A DNA stretch of 64,000 bases, from assembly GCF_036825535.1 (NCBI RefSeq), contig NZ_CP098812.1, forward strand, positions 2,108,001 through 2,172,000, in the 5' to 3' direction. The notes under the pieces are model-generated. The model had not been told where the DNA came from. It did no database searches and worked only from the letters and a program-made list of their open reading frames with translations. Origin of the DNA: Parasalinivibrio latis. GTDB lineage: Bacteria; Pseudomonadota; Gammaproteobacteria; Enterobacterales; Vibrionaceae. A program made the translations under genes and the position numbers. Shown here in pieces: positions 35,231 to 44,250 of this stretch (the first letter of the stretch is position 1; each line of letters starts with the position of its first letter).

Positions 35231-35241
35231 GGAGAAACACT

Positions 35242-35514
35242 ATGAATTGGATGGCCTGGACACTACCCAGTGCACTGTTCTTTATCGGCATCGCCTGCAT
35301 TTTGCTCTCGATGACGGTATTTGAAATCCTCAGACCTTGTGTAGAAAGAAAGGGCTTTTTGCCTATCTCGACCACACGTGGGGATCGTCTCTTTATCGGC
35401 CTGCTCAGCAGTGCCTATATCCACCTGTTCTTCATCGGTATGACTGACATCACAATCTGGGTGCCGTTCGCACTTTCAGTGTTGTGGCTGACGGTTGTTC
35501 TTCGTTGGGGATAA
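35242..35514 (+). CDS. DUF2160 small membrane subunit of the Glp-type transporter
   Basis: 90 residues with hydrophobic segments at about 7-26, 49-66 and 70-88. DUF2160 proteins are found between the permeases and binding protein of glycerol-type ABC systems and nowhere else that I know of. Its presence is the strongest marker that this is the GlpSTPQV-type transporter. Exact role unknown; it may be an accessory membrane component. Confidence 0.87.
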   Translation: MNWMAWTLPSALFFIGIACILLSMTVFEILRPCVERKGFLPISTTRGDRLFIGLLSSAYIHLFFIGMTDITIWVPFALSVLWLTVVLRWG

Positions 35515-35542
35515 GGACTAAACAGTGATAAGGAGTTCACTA

Positions 35543-37270
35543 ATGAACCGGAAGTTACACCTACCTAAACGCACTACCCTTGGCTTGGTCATCGGAATGA
35601 TGTTCAGCCCGCTTGCGCTGGCCGATCAGTATTCCGATGCCGCCCAGAAATGGATTGGCGACGAATTTACGCCTTCGACGTTAAGCAAGGAGGAACAAAG
35701 TAAAGAGCTGGCCTGGTTTACGGAAGCCGCCAAGCCATTCCGGGGAATGGAAATTAAGGTTGTTTCAGAAACCATCACTACGCACGAATATGAATCTAAA
35801 GTGCTGGCAAAAGCCTTTGAGGAAATTACCGGCATCAAGGTTACCCATGACCTGATTCAGGAAGGTGATGTGGTTGAAAAACTGCAAACTGAAATGCAGT
35901 CCGGGCGCAGTATTTACGATGCCTATATCAACGACTCTGACCTTATCGGTACTCACTTCCGTTACGGCAAGGTCTACCCCATCAGCGATTACATCAAAGA
36001 GGAAGGTAAGGACATCACCCTGCCAACGCTGGATCTGGAAGATTTCATCGGTATCAGCTTCACCACCGGCCCGGACGGAAAACTCTACCAACTGCCGGAC
36101 CAGCAGTTTGCTAACCTTTATTGGTTCCGTGCCGACTGGTTTGACCGTGAAGATCTGCAAAAGCAATTTAAAGACCGTTACGGTTATGAACTGGGCGTAC
36201 CGGTAAACTGGTCTGCCTATGAAGACATTGCTGAGTTTTTCAGTGTGCATGTGAAAGAAATCGACGGTGAGCGCGTTTACGGCCACATGGATTACGGTAA
36301 AAAGGACCCATCCCTCGGTTGGCGATTCACTGATGCCTGGTTCTCTATGGCCGGTGCCGGTGACAAAGGCATCCCTAACGGGAAGCCGGTCGATGAATGG
36401 GGTATCCGCGTGGACGGTTGCCGTCCGGTCGGTTCCAGCGTTGAACGTGGCGGTGCAACCAACGGCCCGGCAGCTGTTTACGCAACCACCAAGTACGTAG
36501 ACTGGCTGCGCGACTATGCGCCGCCGGAAGCACAGGGCATGACCTTCTCAGAAGCCGGCCCGGTTCCGGCACAAGGCAGCATTGCCCAGCAAATCTTCTG
36601 GTATACCGCGTTTACTGCTGATATGACCAAACCAGGGCTCGAAGTGGTTAACCCGGATGGCACGCCTAAGTGGCGCATGGCGCCATCGCCCAAAGGCCCA
36701 TACTGGGAAGAAGGCATGAAGCTTGGTTACCAGGATGCCGGTTCATGGACCCTGATGAAATCAACAGACTCAAAGCGCCGTATGGCAGCATGGCTTTACG
36801 CCCAGTTCACCGTTGCCAAGACTGTCTCGCTTAAGAAAACCCTGGTTGGCCTGACGCCAATCCGTGAGTCTGACATCAACTCGCAGGCGATGACTGACGC
36901 AGCACCTAAACTGGGTGGTTTGGTGGAATTCTACCGCAGCCCGGCTCGCGTACAGTGGACACCAACGGGGACCAACGTACCGGATTATCCGAAACTGGCT
37001 CAGCTTTGGTGGCAATTCATTGCTGAAGCAGCGAACGGCGAGAAGTCTCCACAGGAAGCACTTAATGGCCTCGCTGCCGCTCAGGACAAAGTATTGCAAC
37101 GTCTGGAGCGAGCAAATGTCCAGGGCGAATGCGGACCTAAGCTGAACAAGAAGCAGGATGCCGAATACTGGCTCTCCCAGCCCGGTTCGCCAAAAGCGAA
37201 ACTGGCAAACGAGAAACCTCAAGGCAAGACCATCAAGTACAGCGAACTGCTCAAGTCCTGGCAACAATAG
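35543..37270 (+). CDS. glpV: GlpV-type substrate-binding protein
   Basis: 575 residues from the ATG at 35543 with AAGGAG 8 bases upstream; an in-frame start at 35525 adds 6 residues. Signal peptide about 1-27 (GMMFSPLALA). It is much longer than usual CUT1 binding proteins, as GlpV homologues are, with segments VVSETITTHEYESKVLAKAFEEITGI and VRVQWTPTGTNVPDY-like blocks. Binds glycerol or a related polyol in the periplasm by homology. Last gene of the operon, followed by a strong terminator. Confidence 0.9.
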   Translation: MNRKLHLPKRTTLGLVIGMMFSPLALADQYSDAAQKWIGDEFTPSTLSKEEQSKELAWFTEAAKPFRGMEIKVVSETITTHEYESKVLAKAFEEITGIKVTHDLIQEGDVVEKLQTEMQSGRSIYDAYINDSDLIGTHFRYGKVYPISDYIKEEGKDITLPTLDLEDFIGISFTTGPDGKLYQLPDQQFANLYWFRADWFDREDLQKQFKDRYGYELGVPVNWSAYEDIAEFFSVHVKEIDGERVYGHMDYGKKDPSLGWRFTDAWFSMAGAGDKGIPNGKPVDEWGIRVDGCRPVGSSVERGGATNGPAAVYATTKYVDWLRDYAPPEAQGMTFSEAGPVPAQGSIAQQIFWYTAFTADMTKPGLEVVNPDGTPKWRMAPSPKGPYWEEGMKLGYQDAGSWTLMKSTDSKRRMAAWLYAQFTVAKTVSLKKTLVGLTPIRESDINSQAMTDAAPKLGGLVEFYRSPARVQWTPTGTNVPDYPKLAQLWWQFIAEAANGEKSPQEALNGLAAAQDKVLQRLERANVQGECGPKLNKKQDAEYWLSQPGSPKAKLANEKPQGKTIKYSELLKSWQQ

Positions 37271-37295
37271 TTTTTTTCCAAGCACTTACCAAAAC

Positions 37296-37326
37296 AAAGC
37301 CCCGACACTCCGGGGCTTTTCTTTTT
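37296..37326. terminator. Rho-independent terminator
   Basis: AAAGCCCCG / CGGGGCTTTT hairpin with loop ACACTC followed by CTTTTT. It ends the Glp-type operon and, being flanked by A-runs upstream, can also serve the convergent GH20 gene. Confidence 0.88.
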
Positions 37327-37361
37327 CTGGTTGTCCAGTCTCGTTATTGGGTTATTGGAAG

Positions 37362-40300
37362 TTAATCCTCAAAAACACCTTCTGTTTCAATAACACTCAT
37401 AAAGTCCTGGAACTCGGTGTAGCTGACGGGCTTCTTACCAGACCACATCTTCTGGGACAATGTCTGCATCGCAGGTTTTACTCGATCCTGAATGTCATCC
37501 ACTGTGTAGTGTGTTCCCGCCGCAAACGCATCATTCCAAACAGCAAACATGCCGCCTTTCACCTGAGGGTGGTCTATATCGAACTTCACGCTTGAGAATG
37601 TATTCGGCGTCCAATTGTCATATAGCCACTGGGTATTCAGGTAATCGTGGTAATAACCGGCAAGCGGAACAATATACAGCAGTGAGTCCTGTGTATTGAT
37701 GATGTTGTAACCATCGTTCACTGCCTGAGCCGGATCGTAGTACCCGCCAAACCAGATGTTCACCAAGAGGTCTCGATCTACCCCGGACGCACCACCTATC
37801 GTGTCCTGGCTGCCCCACATCCTGACTGGGTTCTTACCAAGTCCTTTCAGGTAACCATTGAAATGGTTGATGAAAGTTTTCATATCAGCAGCAGAACCAT
37901 TGTTGTATTCGTCTGTGCCGATATGAACATCCTCAATCATGGACGCGTACTCACCCCATAGCTCTTCAAGGAACGTGGTAACATCCGGGTTGCCGAGATC
38001 GAGGTGGTCTTCCTTCAAGTCGGGATGCCTCAGGTCAGGCCTGTATTGTGTGAAAGCCAGGGAGTGCGCCGGAGCATCAATCTCCGTGATAATAGTGACA
38101 CCATACAGCTTGGCCAACGCAATAAGTTCGGCGTATTCCTGTTTAGTGTAGTGCTGTTCGGACGTCACTCCCGGATGAGATTCACTCTCCAATCGAAATC
38201 CGGCCTGTGCTTCCTGCCATTTACTGGAATCAAACTGGATAACATTGTCGTTGATATGGATTTGCAAATCGTTCATCTTGAAGTACGACATCTGCTTAAC
38301 CATATCGCGCAAGAAATCGACAGGCATAAACATCCTGCCAACATCAAGCATCAGCCCACGATTTTCCCACTGCGGGTAGTCTGTGATAACTCCTTTACCC
38401 AGAGAGTTGTTCCCCAAATCAACCTGCAACATTTGCAAAATTGAACGGGTACCGAAGAAGGTACCGTCAGCATGGTTTGCAGAAACCACGACAGCATCCC
38501 CGATATCAATGGTGTAGCCCTCATCACCAAGCGCTGTGTTGTTTGCACCTAATGAAAGGAAGATGTCACCGGCTGAAGGTGAGGAAGCAGTAATTACACT
38601 AAAGTGGCGTCCCAACAGGTCAAACAGATCAGACTGGAACGCATCGGCTTTGTCTCCCAACTCTGATGCGTAACTGGCATCGACAACAATCCGGGTGTTT
38701 TCATCCAGTTTGAATTCGCCCTTGCCACCACGCCACTCAGAAACGGAAGGAATAATCTTTGGCGCTGCATTCTTCTGTCCAAAGAATTTATGGATCTCAG
38801 ATGCCGCCAACGCTCGACCGAAGATTTGCAGTTCGTCCAATTCACCATGTAGAGTATCCGCACCGTCCCCTCGCATACCAATGATATCCAACGGCAAATC
38901 CAAAACTTCAGAGCGAGAAGCGACTGCCTCCCCGTCGGCGTACAAGGTGATTCCCTCATCTGTTTTCACAAATGTCAGGTGAGTCCAGGTGTTTAATGGT
39001 ACAGAGTAATCAAAGGTATAATCCGCAACACCAAATTTGGTAAACCCAACATTTGAATTGGCTGAGCCCCACTGCTCTATTTTTAACGCGCCATTTGAGG
39101 AGGACAGCAACGCCGAGCTGTTTTGATCACTCAGCCGCTTAACCCAGATTGCCGCAGTCCAATCACCACTAAGATCGCTCCCACCAAGTACAACGTGGTC
39201 ATTTGAACCATCAAATGTTAGCCCGCCGTTCTGTTTTCCATCAGTCCAAGCCGGGCCATTGAGTGTGCCGTTTAACTGGTTCTTGCTGTCACTCACCTGA
39301 GAGCCGCTACCCTCATTGAAGGCCAGCCTGGCGTATAGACCCGTTGGACCGTAAAACTTTGCTACATCCGCAGCCGGCATTGCAGTGTCCAACACTTGCA
39401 CTTCGTCCAAAATCGCATGAAGCTGGTCAACACCTTCTGAACGGGCACCAATGCGTTCACGAGGCATAGGAATTGATATCGGAAGCGTATCAGCCAGGTA
39501 ACCATCTGTGTAAAGAGACAACCCATTGCTGTTGTTGACAAATGTAAGGTGGGTCCAGGTATTGAGCGGTGCGCTGTAGTTAAATGAATGATCCGCCACG
39601 CCAAACTGCGTCACACCAATAGCATGTGTATTACTGCCCCACTGCTCAAGTTTAATAGCATGATTCTGGGAGGAGAAAAGTGCCGAACCAGAGGTATCTT
39701 TGGTGCGCTTGACCCACATTGCAGCAGTCCAATCACCTGTAAGTTCACTTTGGTTCAACAACAGACTGCTGTTTGCCTCTCCGAACTCCAACGCACTTTG
39801 GTTAAATCCGGATGTCCATAGGGTAGAAGCCACGGAGAGGCTTGAGCCATTGCTTGCCTCTAAGGTCGATGAGCCGTTCCCTTCATCAAACGCCAGATGA
39901 TTGGCAAAAACTCGGCTGCCATATATCCCCTGAATTTCTAACGGCTGGAGTGCTTTTGCATGCACGACCAAATCATCCATTTCGGCGTTAAGTGGGTCAC
40001 CCCCATCCAACTTTGCACCAATACGACTCAGTGGCAATGGTGCTGATACTGGAAGGGATGAATTAAACTCACCATTTACATAAAGGCTTATACCGTCAGA
40101 CGAGTTCACAAATGAGAGATGAGTCCAGACACCAAGTGGCGCCGTATATGGAAATGAGTAGTCTTTTGCACCAAGAGACGTAATACCCACTTTGTGGTTA
40201 CTGTTCCACTGTTCCAGTTTGATGACATGATTTTGAGAAGCCAGCAATGAGGAGGTTGTGGTATTGGCATTGCGCTTGACCCATAAAGAAATGGTCCATT

Positions 40301-40589
40301 GCCCAGTGACGTTGGTTTCGCTGACATCAACATAATCGTCGATACCGTCAAATGTAAGTCCACCTCCTGAATAACCATTACTCCAACTTGCACCGTAAAT
40401 TGCGCCTGAGATGTTATTTATATCGTCTGTAATTGTTGTCCCGGAGCCCTCATTAAAACTCCATTCATATTCTAGTGTACTGGGATGGATTGTCGCTGCC
40501 GACCCCGTAAATGGCAACATGGCCAGAACAAATACGCTTATTTTACTTTTTATCCTATTACGTTTTCTCATATCCATATGATTACACAT
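37362..40589 (-). CDS. Secreted GH20 beta-N-acetylhexosaminidase with three LamG-like domains
   Basis: 1075 residues from the ATG at 40587-40589, which has AGGGG 7 bases upstream; a longer frame from 40664 would put 25 residues before a normal signal peptide (ISVFVLAMLPFTGSAA). Three tandem LamG/concanavalin-like repeats of about 190 residues (roughly 40-215, 220-410, 415-605), each with a WTHL-F---- strand, precede a GH20b domain (about 620-730) and the GH20 barrel. The catalytic Asp-Glu pair is in HIGTDEYNNG (D893-E894), and HINDN and FAVWNDAF are further barrel motifs. The HIGTDE form resembles lacto-N-biosidase-like GH20 enzymes rather than the HxGGDE of classic hexosaminidases. Confidence 0.92.
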   Translation of the reverse strand: MCNHMDMRKRNRIKSKISVFVLAMLPFTGSAATIHPSTLEYEWSFNEGSGTTITDDINNISGAIYGASWSNGYSGGGLTFDGIDDYVDVSETNVTGQWTISLWVKRNANTTTSSLLASQNHVIKLEQWNSNHKVGITSLGAKDYSFPYTAPLGVWTHLSFVNSSDGISLYVNGEFNSSLPVSAPLPLSRIGAKLDGGDPLNAEMDDLVVHAKALQPLEIQGIYGSRVFANHLAFDEGNGSSTLEASNGSSLSVASTLWTSGFNQSALEFGEANSSLLLNQSELTGDWTAAMWVKRTKDTSGSALFSSQNHAIKLEQWGSNTHAIGVTQFGVADHSFNYSAPLNTWTHLTFVNNSNGLSLYTDGYLADTLPISIPMPRERIGARSEGVDQLHAILDEVQVLDTAMPAADVAKFYGPTGLYARLAFNEGSGSQVSDSKNQLNGTLNGPAWTDGKQNGGLTFDGSNDHVVLGGSDLSGDWTAAIWVKRLSDQNSSALLSSSNGALKIEQWGSANSNVGFTKFGVADYTFDYSVPLNTWTHLTFVKTDEGITLYADGEAVASRSEVLDLPLDIIGMRGDGADTLHGELDELQIFGRALAASEIHKFFGQKNAAPKIIPSVSEWRGGKGEFKLDENTRIVVDASYASELGDKADAFQSDLFDLLGRHFSVITASSPSAGDIFLSLGANNTALGDEGYTIDIGDAVVVSANHADGTFFGTRSILQMLQVDLGNNSLGKGVITDYPQWENRGLMLDVGRMFMPVDFLRDMVKQMSYFKMNDLQIHINDNVIQFDSSKWQEAQAGFRLESESHPGVTSEQHYTKQEYAELIALAKLYGVTIITEIDAPAHSLAFTQYRPDLRHPDLKEDHLDLGNPDVTTFLEELWGEYASMIEDVHIGTDEYNNGSAADMKTFINHFNGYLKGLGKNPVRMWGSQDTIGGASGVDRDLLVNIWFGGYYDPAQAVNDGYNIINTQDSLLYIVPLAGYYHDYLNTQWLYDNWTPNTFSSVKFDIDHPQVKGGMFAVWNDAFAAGTHYTVDDIQDRVKPAMQTLSQKMWSGKKPVSYTEFQDFMSVIETEGVFED

Positions 40590-41403
40590 AACAGATCCCC
40601 TATTCCCTGGGAACTTAGTTCCCTTTCGTTTTGTTTTTATCTGACCGATTTCCTCAATACTCATGGAAAAACCTTGTCAGACCTGCACTTAAAGATGATT
40701 CTCTTTAAAAAATATTATCTGTATTTCTCCCTCAATACACTTCAGGGTAATGATTTTTAATGTGAACAAAGATGCTCATTAGAATAAATAAACTCATTAA
40801 ATACAATGAGTAATCTCATTCGATGAAATTCGACATTTACAATGAAATGTCAAACTATGCTTCTTATTAAGATTTGAAAATTAAGTCTACGTGACAGAAA
40901 CAAGTCAGAATAAGACTGAAATCACAATTGCACCCTTTATTATTTTCAAATCTAAAATAATTGATATTTTTGGTTTATAATCCCTGTTATATTAAATTAT
41001 TTAGTAATTATCACTTATATAAAAATCATATTCAGATTAATTAAAATCCCTTTGAATACTTAAACACAGGGATTCTTAAATAATATTATGTAATAGGTGT
41101 TATATTAACCTCTAAAAAATGGTAAATCATGGTCGAAAATGTGAATTGTGGTATGAAACTTAGCTATTATTATTGAAGAATAATTTTCCCCAATAAAGAA
41201 ATGATTTTCACCAGCACACCACATTTACGGACATGATTTCATATTCTTTCATACAGCTTCATTTTCCATTCACACGCCATCATTACTTACACACATCTCT
41301 TCTTTATAATTTCGCATCGTTAACCGACACCTCTAACAGCAAAAAACATAAGCATTACCCTTTTTAACGCTCATATTTCCAGCGTTCCCCGGAGGATTTT
41401 TCG
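40590..41403. other. 814-base AT-rich divergent intergenic region
   Basis: Between the GH20 gene and the chemoreceptor. It holds the promoters of both and a cluster of inverted repeats (40793-40851). I see no ORF with support, no RNA gene and no sigma-54 element. GGAGG at 41391-41395 is the ribosome-binding site of the chemoreceptor gene. Confidence 0.5.
40793..40851. promoter_or_regulatory. Two inverted repeats upstream of the GH20 gene, putative operators
   Basis: CTCATT-N6-AATGAG (40793-40810) and GACATTT-N6-AAATGTC (40832-40851) are perfect inverted repeats with equal 6-base spacers. Extra CTCATT copies lie at 40775 and 40815. They are 200-260 bases upstream of the GH20 start codon. Binding protein unknown; the cluster suggests a regulator acting on GH20 or on the divergent chemoreceptor gene. 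Confidence 0.5.
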
Positions 41404-43497
41404 TTGTTCAATTCTATCAAGCACCGGATTGCACTAGGTTCTGGCATTGCACTGGCCTTTACACTGGTTATTGCCATGGGCATGACCACACGTGCTTTCA
41501 ACGGTGTCCATAACGACGTGTTTAATTATGTTAACCAACAGCTTCATGAAAGCAGTGAACAAACACTTGAAGCTGCTGCCAACCAACAAGCTGCAGAAAT
41601 CTCAGGTTTTCTTAAACCTATCATCGCTAACCTTACCCAGATCCGAGCATCACTTGAACAAAGTGCATCGCTCGATTTAGGGGCAAACATTCTAGTCAAC
41701 CAATTTGAAAATGCCCTTAAGGTACAAGATAAGTCTGTTTTTGCCGGCTACATGGTGTGGATGCAAAAGTTCTGGCCGGTTGATACTGAATCCCTCGTTC
41801 CCAGCGCATTTAACAGAAATGGCTACCTGGCACCGTTTTTCTCTCCGAATGGCCACGGTTCGTTCAAAGCTGACGGCATGGCCAGCTTTGATTCGACTGA
41901 ACTCAATGCCAACGGTGAGCGGAAGGATGACTGGCATCTGATGCCATACCAGACCGGCCACAGTTTTGTGATGGAACCGTACTTCTATCCAATGAACGGT
42001 CAACAGGTTCTGATTACTACACTGAGCCAACCACTCAAGGTCAATGGCAAAATTGTCGGCTCGCTGGGCTTTGATATTGCCCTTGATCACCTACAGGCCA
42101 ACGCAGAGCAAGCCGCAGCTGATATTTTCGACGGTGAGGGTCGAATCATTATTGCCACGTCAAAAGGTGTCCAACTTGCCGACAGCAGTGCTGCAGCGAA
42201 CAATGGGAATCGCCTGGGCCGAGAACTGATCCAAAACTGGCCTGCTATCCAGAGCCGGTCATCACAACATCATAGCGGTATTCTCAGTATTGGAGGGGAA
42301 AAGTTTGCTGTATCACAGGTTGGTACATCTGCAAGCCCATGGATTGTTCTGGTTTCTGTCAGCGACAAAGTGCTGGCCCAACCGGTAAACCAGTTCAGTA
42401 ACTGGAGCGTTGAAAAGAACGATGCAGCGATTTCACAGGGTATCGTTGCGGGTATCATCGCGGCAGCGCTTGGCATTATTGCCATGCTGGTGCTTTCCAA
42501 CCGCATAGGCGCCGCGCTGACCAACCTTGTCGACCGTTTTAAAGATGTCGCACAGGGTGAAGCAGACCTCACCCGCCGAATTGAAGTTGTCGGCAAGGAC
42601 GAAACCGCGCAACTGGCCCATTGGTTCAATACCTTTGTTGAACGTATCCAGGGGACAATTCGCACTGTGACAGAAACCGCGACCGAAGTAGACTTCTCAG
42701 CCTGTTCAGGCAAAGAAAGTGCTGCCGGAGCCAAGCAGAAACTGATCGCCCAAACCAACGAAGTCAACTCCCTGGCTACAGCCATCAACGAAATGAGTGC
42801 TACCGCCCACGAGGTGGCAAATTCTGCCATGCAGGCTGCGACTTCGGCGTCACAGGTACAAACTGCCAGCCTTAACGGCATGGACAAGATGAACAGTGCA
42901 GCGATGGCAGTTAGCGAACTGGCACAGCGGGTCAATGACGCAGAAAACCAGATCCAGCGCCTTGCCGAATCCAGCAGCGCCATCCAGAGTATTCTGTCTG
43001 AAATCAGCGGTATCGCCGACCAGACGAACCTGCTCGCGCTTAACGCAGCCATTGAGGCTGCCCGTGCCGGTGAATACGGTCGTGGATTTGCCGTCGTAGC
43101 GGATGAAGTACGTAACCTTGCTAACCGTTCTCAAGGCTCTACGGAAGAAATCAGCAAAATGCTGATGCGGCTGCAACATGAAACCGAAGATGTAGTGGTG
43201 CTGATGCAGCAAAGCCAGCAACAGGCTTTGGATACCCGGGAAGAGACTGAGCAGGCACAGGCCGCACTGGATGAAATCAATCAGGCGATTGATGTCATCA
43301 ATGACATGAACAATCAGATTGCATCAGCTGCTGAGGAACAAAGTGCAGTTGCTGAGGAAATCAGCCGAAATGTTGTCATGATCAATGACGCAGCTAACGA
43401 TGTTATGGAAAGCATGGAGCAGTCAGTCAATAACAGTGAAACCCTGGCAGGCCGGGCTTCAGAGCTCCAGGATGAACTTTCAGCTTTCCGGGTTTAA
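41404..43497 (+). CDS. Methyl-accepting chemotaxis protein with dCache sensor
   Basis: 697 residues. The TTG start has GGAGG 8 bases upstream. TM1 (about 8-30), a long periplasmic double-Cache-like sensor (about 40-340; AGYMVWMQKFWP, DDWHLMPYQTGHSFVMEPYFYP, GSLGFDIALD), TM2 (about 347-368), HAMP, then the cytoplasmic signalling hairpin with the conserved tip EISGIADQTNLLALNAAIEAARAGEYGRGFAVVADEVRNLA split as visible. Cache sensors usually bind amino acids, amines or carboxylates. Divergent from the secreted GH20 enzyme and near the chitin-oligosaccharide-binding protein, it may steer the cell toward glycans. Confidence 0.93.
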   Translation: MFNSIKHRIALGSGIALAFTLVIAMGMTTRAFNGVHNDVFNYVNQQLHESSEQTLEAAANQQAAEISGFLKPIIANLTQIRASLEQSASLDLGANILVNQFENALKVQDKSVFAGYMVWMQKFWPVDTESLVPSAFNRNGYLAPFFSPNGHGSFKADGMASFDSTELNANGERKDDWHLMPYQTGHSFVMEPYFYPMNGQQVLITTLSQPLKVNGKIVGSLGFDIALDHLQANAEQAAADIFDGEGRIIIATSKGVQLADSSAAANNGNRLGRELIQNWPAIQSRSSQHHSGILSIGGEKFAVSQVGTSASPWIVLVSVSDKVLAQPVNQFSNWSVEKNDAAISQGIVAGIIAAALGIIAMLVLSNRIGAALTNLVDRFKDVAQGEADLTRRIEVVGKDETAQLAHWFNTFVERIQGTIRTVTETATEVDFSACSGKESAAGAKQKLIAQTNEVNSLATAINEMSATAHEVANSAMQAATSASQVQTASLNGMDKMNSAAMAVSELAQRVNDAENQIQRLAESSSAIQSILSEISGIADQTNLLALNAAIEAARAGEYGRGFAVVADEVRNLANRSQGSTEEISKMLMRLQHETEDVVVLMQQSQQQALDTREETEQAQAALDEINQAIDVINDMNNQIASAAEEQSAVAEEISRNVVMINDAANDVMESMEQSVNNSETLAGRASELQDELSAFRV

Positions 43498-43514
43498 TCA
43501 CCAAGCTCACTGAA

Positions 43515-43543
43515 AAAGGCTTCCTCCGGGAAGCCTTTGTTTT
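43515..43543 (+). terminator. Rho-independent terminator of the chemoreceptor gene
   Basis: AAAGGCTTCC / GGAAGCCTTT with loop TCCG, followed by GTTTT, 18 bases after the stop. Confidence 0.87.
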
Positions 43544-43606
43544 ACCTGTTATTCAAAATGCTGTGCCAAACTGATAGGACGTTGACTATCAGGATACCGC
43601 CCGACA

Positions 43607-44185
43607 ATGCCAACAAGGTTCCTACTCTCCTGCCCTCATTTTGCCAGTCTTCCTGAGCCGGTTCAGGCGGCGTTAAATAAGCAGGCAGTTCATTTTGAAT
43701 ACGCGGCCAAGCACACGATTTTGCATCCTGATGAGCCCTGGCAATCCCTTTACTGGATAACAAAAGGGGTCATCCGCATGTACTATCTCGATACTGATGG
43801 TCGTGAACACAACAAAGCCTTTTTTTCTGACAATGATTTTTTCTGGCCGGTGACGGAAAGCCTGAGAGCGGAGAAAACCGGATTTATCATCGAAACAGTC
43901 AATGTAACCTGCGGCTGGAAATGGTCATTTGAACCGTTCCGGCAAGCTTTTCCTGATGACGAAACGTGGCTGAAATTCGTTCAACCGTGGCAAGAAGCAC
44001 TGTTAAGTGCAAAATTACGGAGAGAGCGTGATTTACTTCAGTTGTCTGCGACTGAGCGCTACCAGGTTCTCTGTAAAGACTTTCCCGAACTCGTCAAAAC
44101 GATGACCGACGCCCAACTTGCCAGCTACATTGGCATCACGCCGGAGTCTCTTTCGCGGATTAAAAGAGCGCTACGCGCTGAATGA
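43607..44185 (+). CDS. Crp/Fnr-family transcriptional regulator
   Basis: 192 residues. The N-terminal cyclic-nucleotide-binding-like domain (about 20-120, LYWITKGVIRMYYLDTDGREHNKAFF) is followed by a compact C-terminal helix-turn-helix (TDAQLASYIGITPESLSRIKRAL). Neither the iron-sulfur cysteines of Fnr nor the cAMP-contact residues of Crp are evident, so its effector is unknown; small Crp-like proteins of this build exist across Bacteroidetes and gammaproteobacteria. Independently transcribed between a chemoreceptor and the CBP gene. Confidence 0.83.
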   Translation: MPTRFLLSCPHFASLPEPVQAALNKQAVHFEYAAKHTILHPDEPWQSLYWITKGVIRMYYLDTDGREHNKAFFSDNDFFWPVTESLRAEKTGFIIETVNVTCGWKWSFEPFRQAFPDDETWLKFVQPWQEALLSAKLRRERDLLQLSATERYQVLCKDFPELVKTMTDAQLASYIGITPESLSRIKRALRAE

Positions 44186-44200
44186 ATAACTGGTAGAAAT

Positions 44201-44221
44201 GAGCCCCGGACTTCGGGGCTC
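44201..44221. terminator. Bidirectional hairpin terminator
   Basis: GAGCCCCG / CGGGGCTC with a 5-base loop, between the convergent Crp-type gene and cbp; both flanks are AT-rich. Confidence 0.78.
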
Positions 44222-44250
44222 AATATTAAAAACTCACTTTATTGCAACGG

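Noticed and set aside
42270..43052. Long minus-strand ORF (260 codons) opposite the chemoreceptor gene
   Set aside because: It is serine/alanine-rich antisense sequence of the conserved signalling domain, with no ribosome-binding site or recognisable family; the plus-strand gene explains the region.
41404..43497. Possible frameshift in the chemoreceptor around DFSACSGKESAAG
   Set aside because: The frame stays open and family motifs follow in the same frame; the segment is a variable part of the methylation helix.
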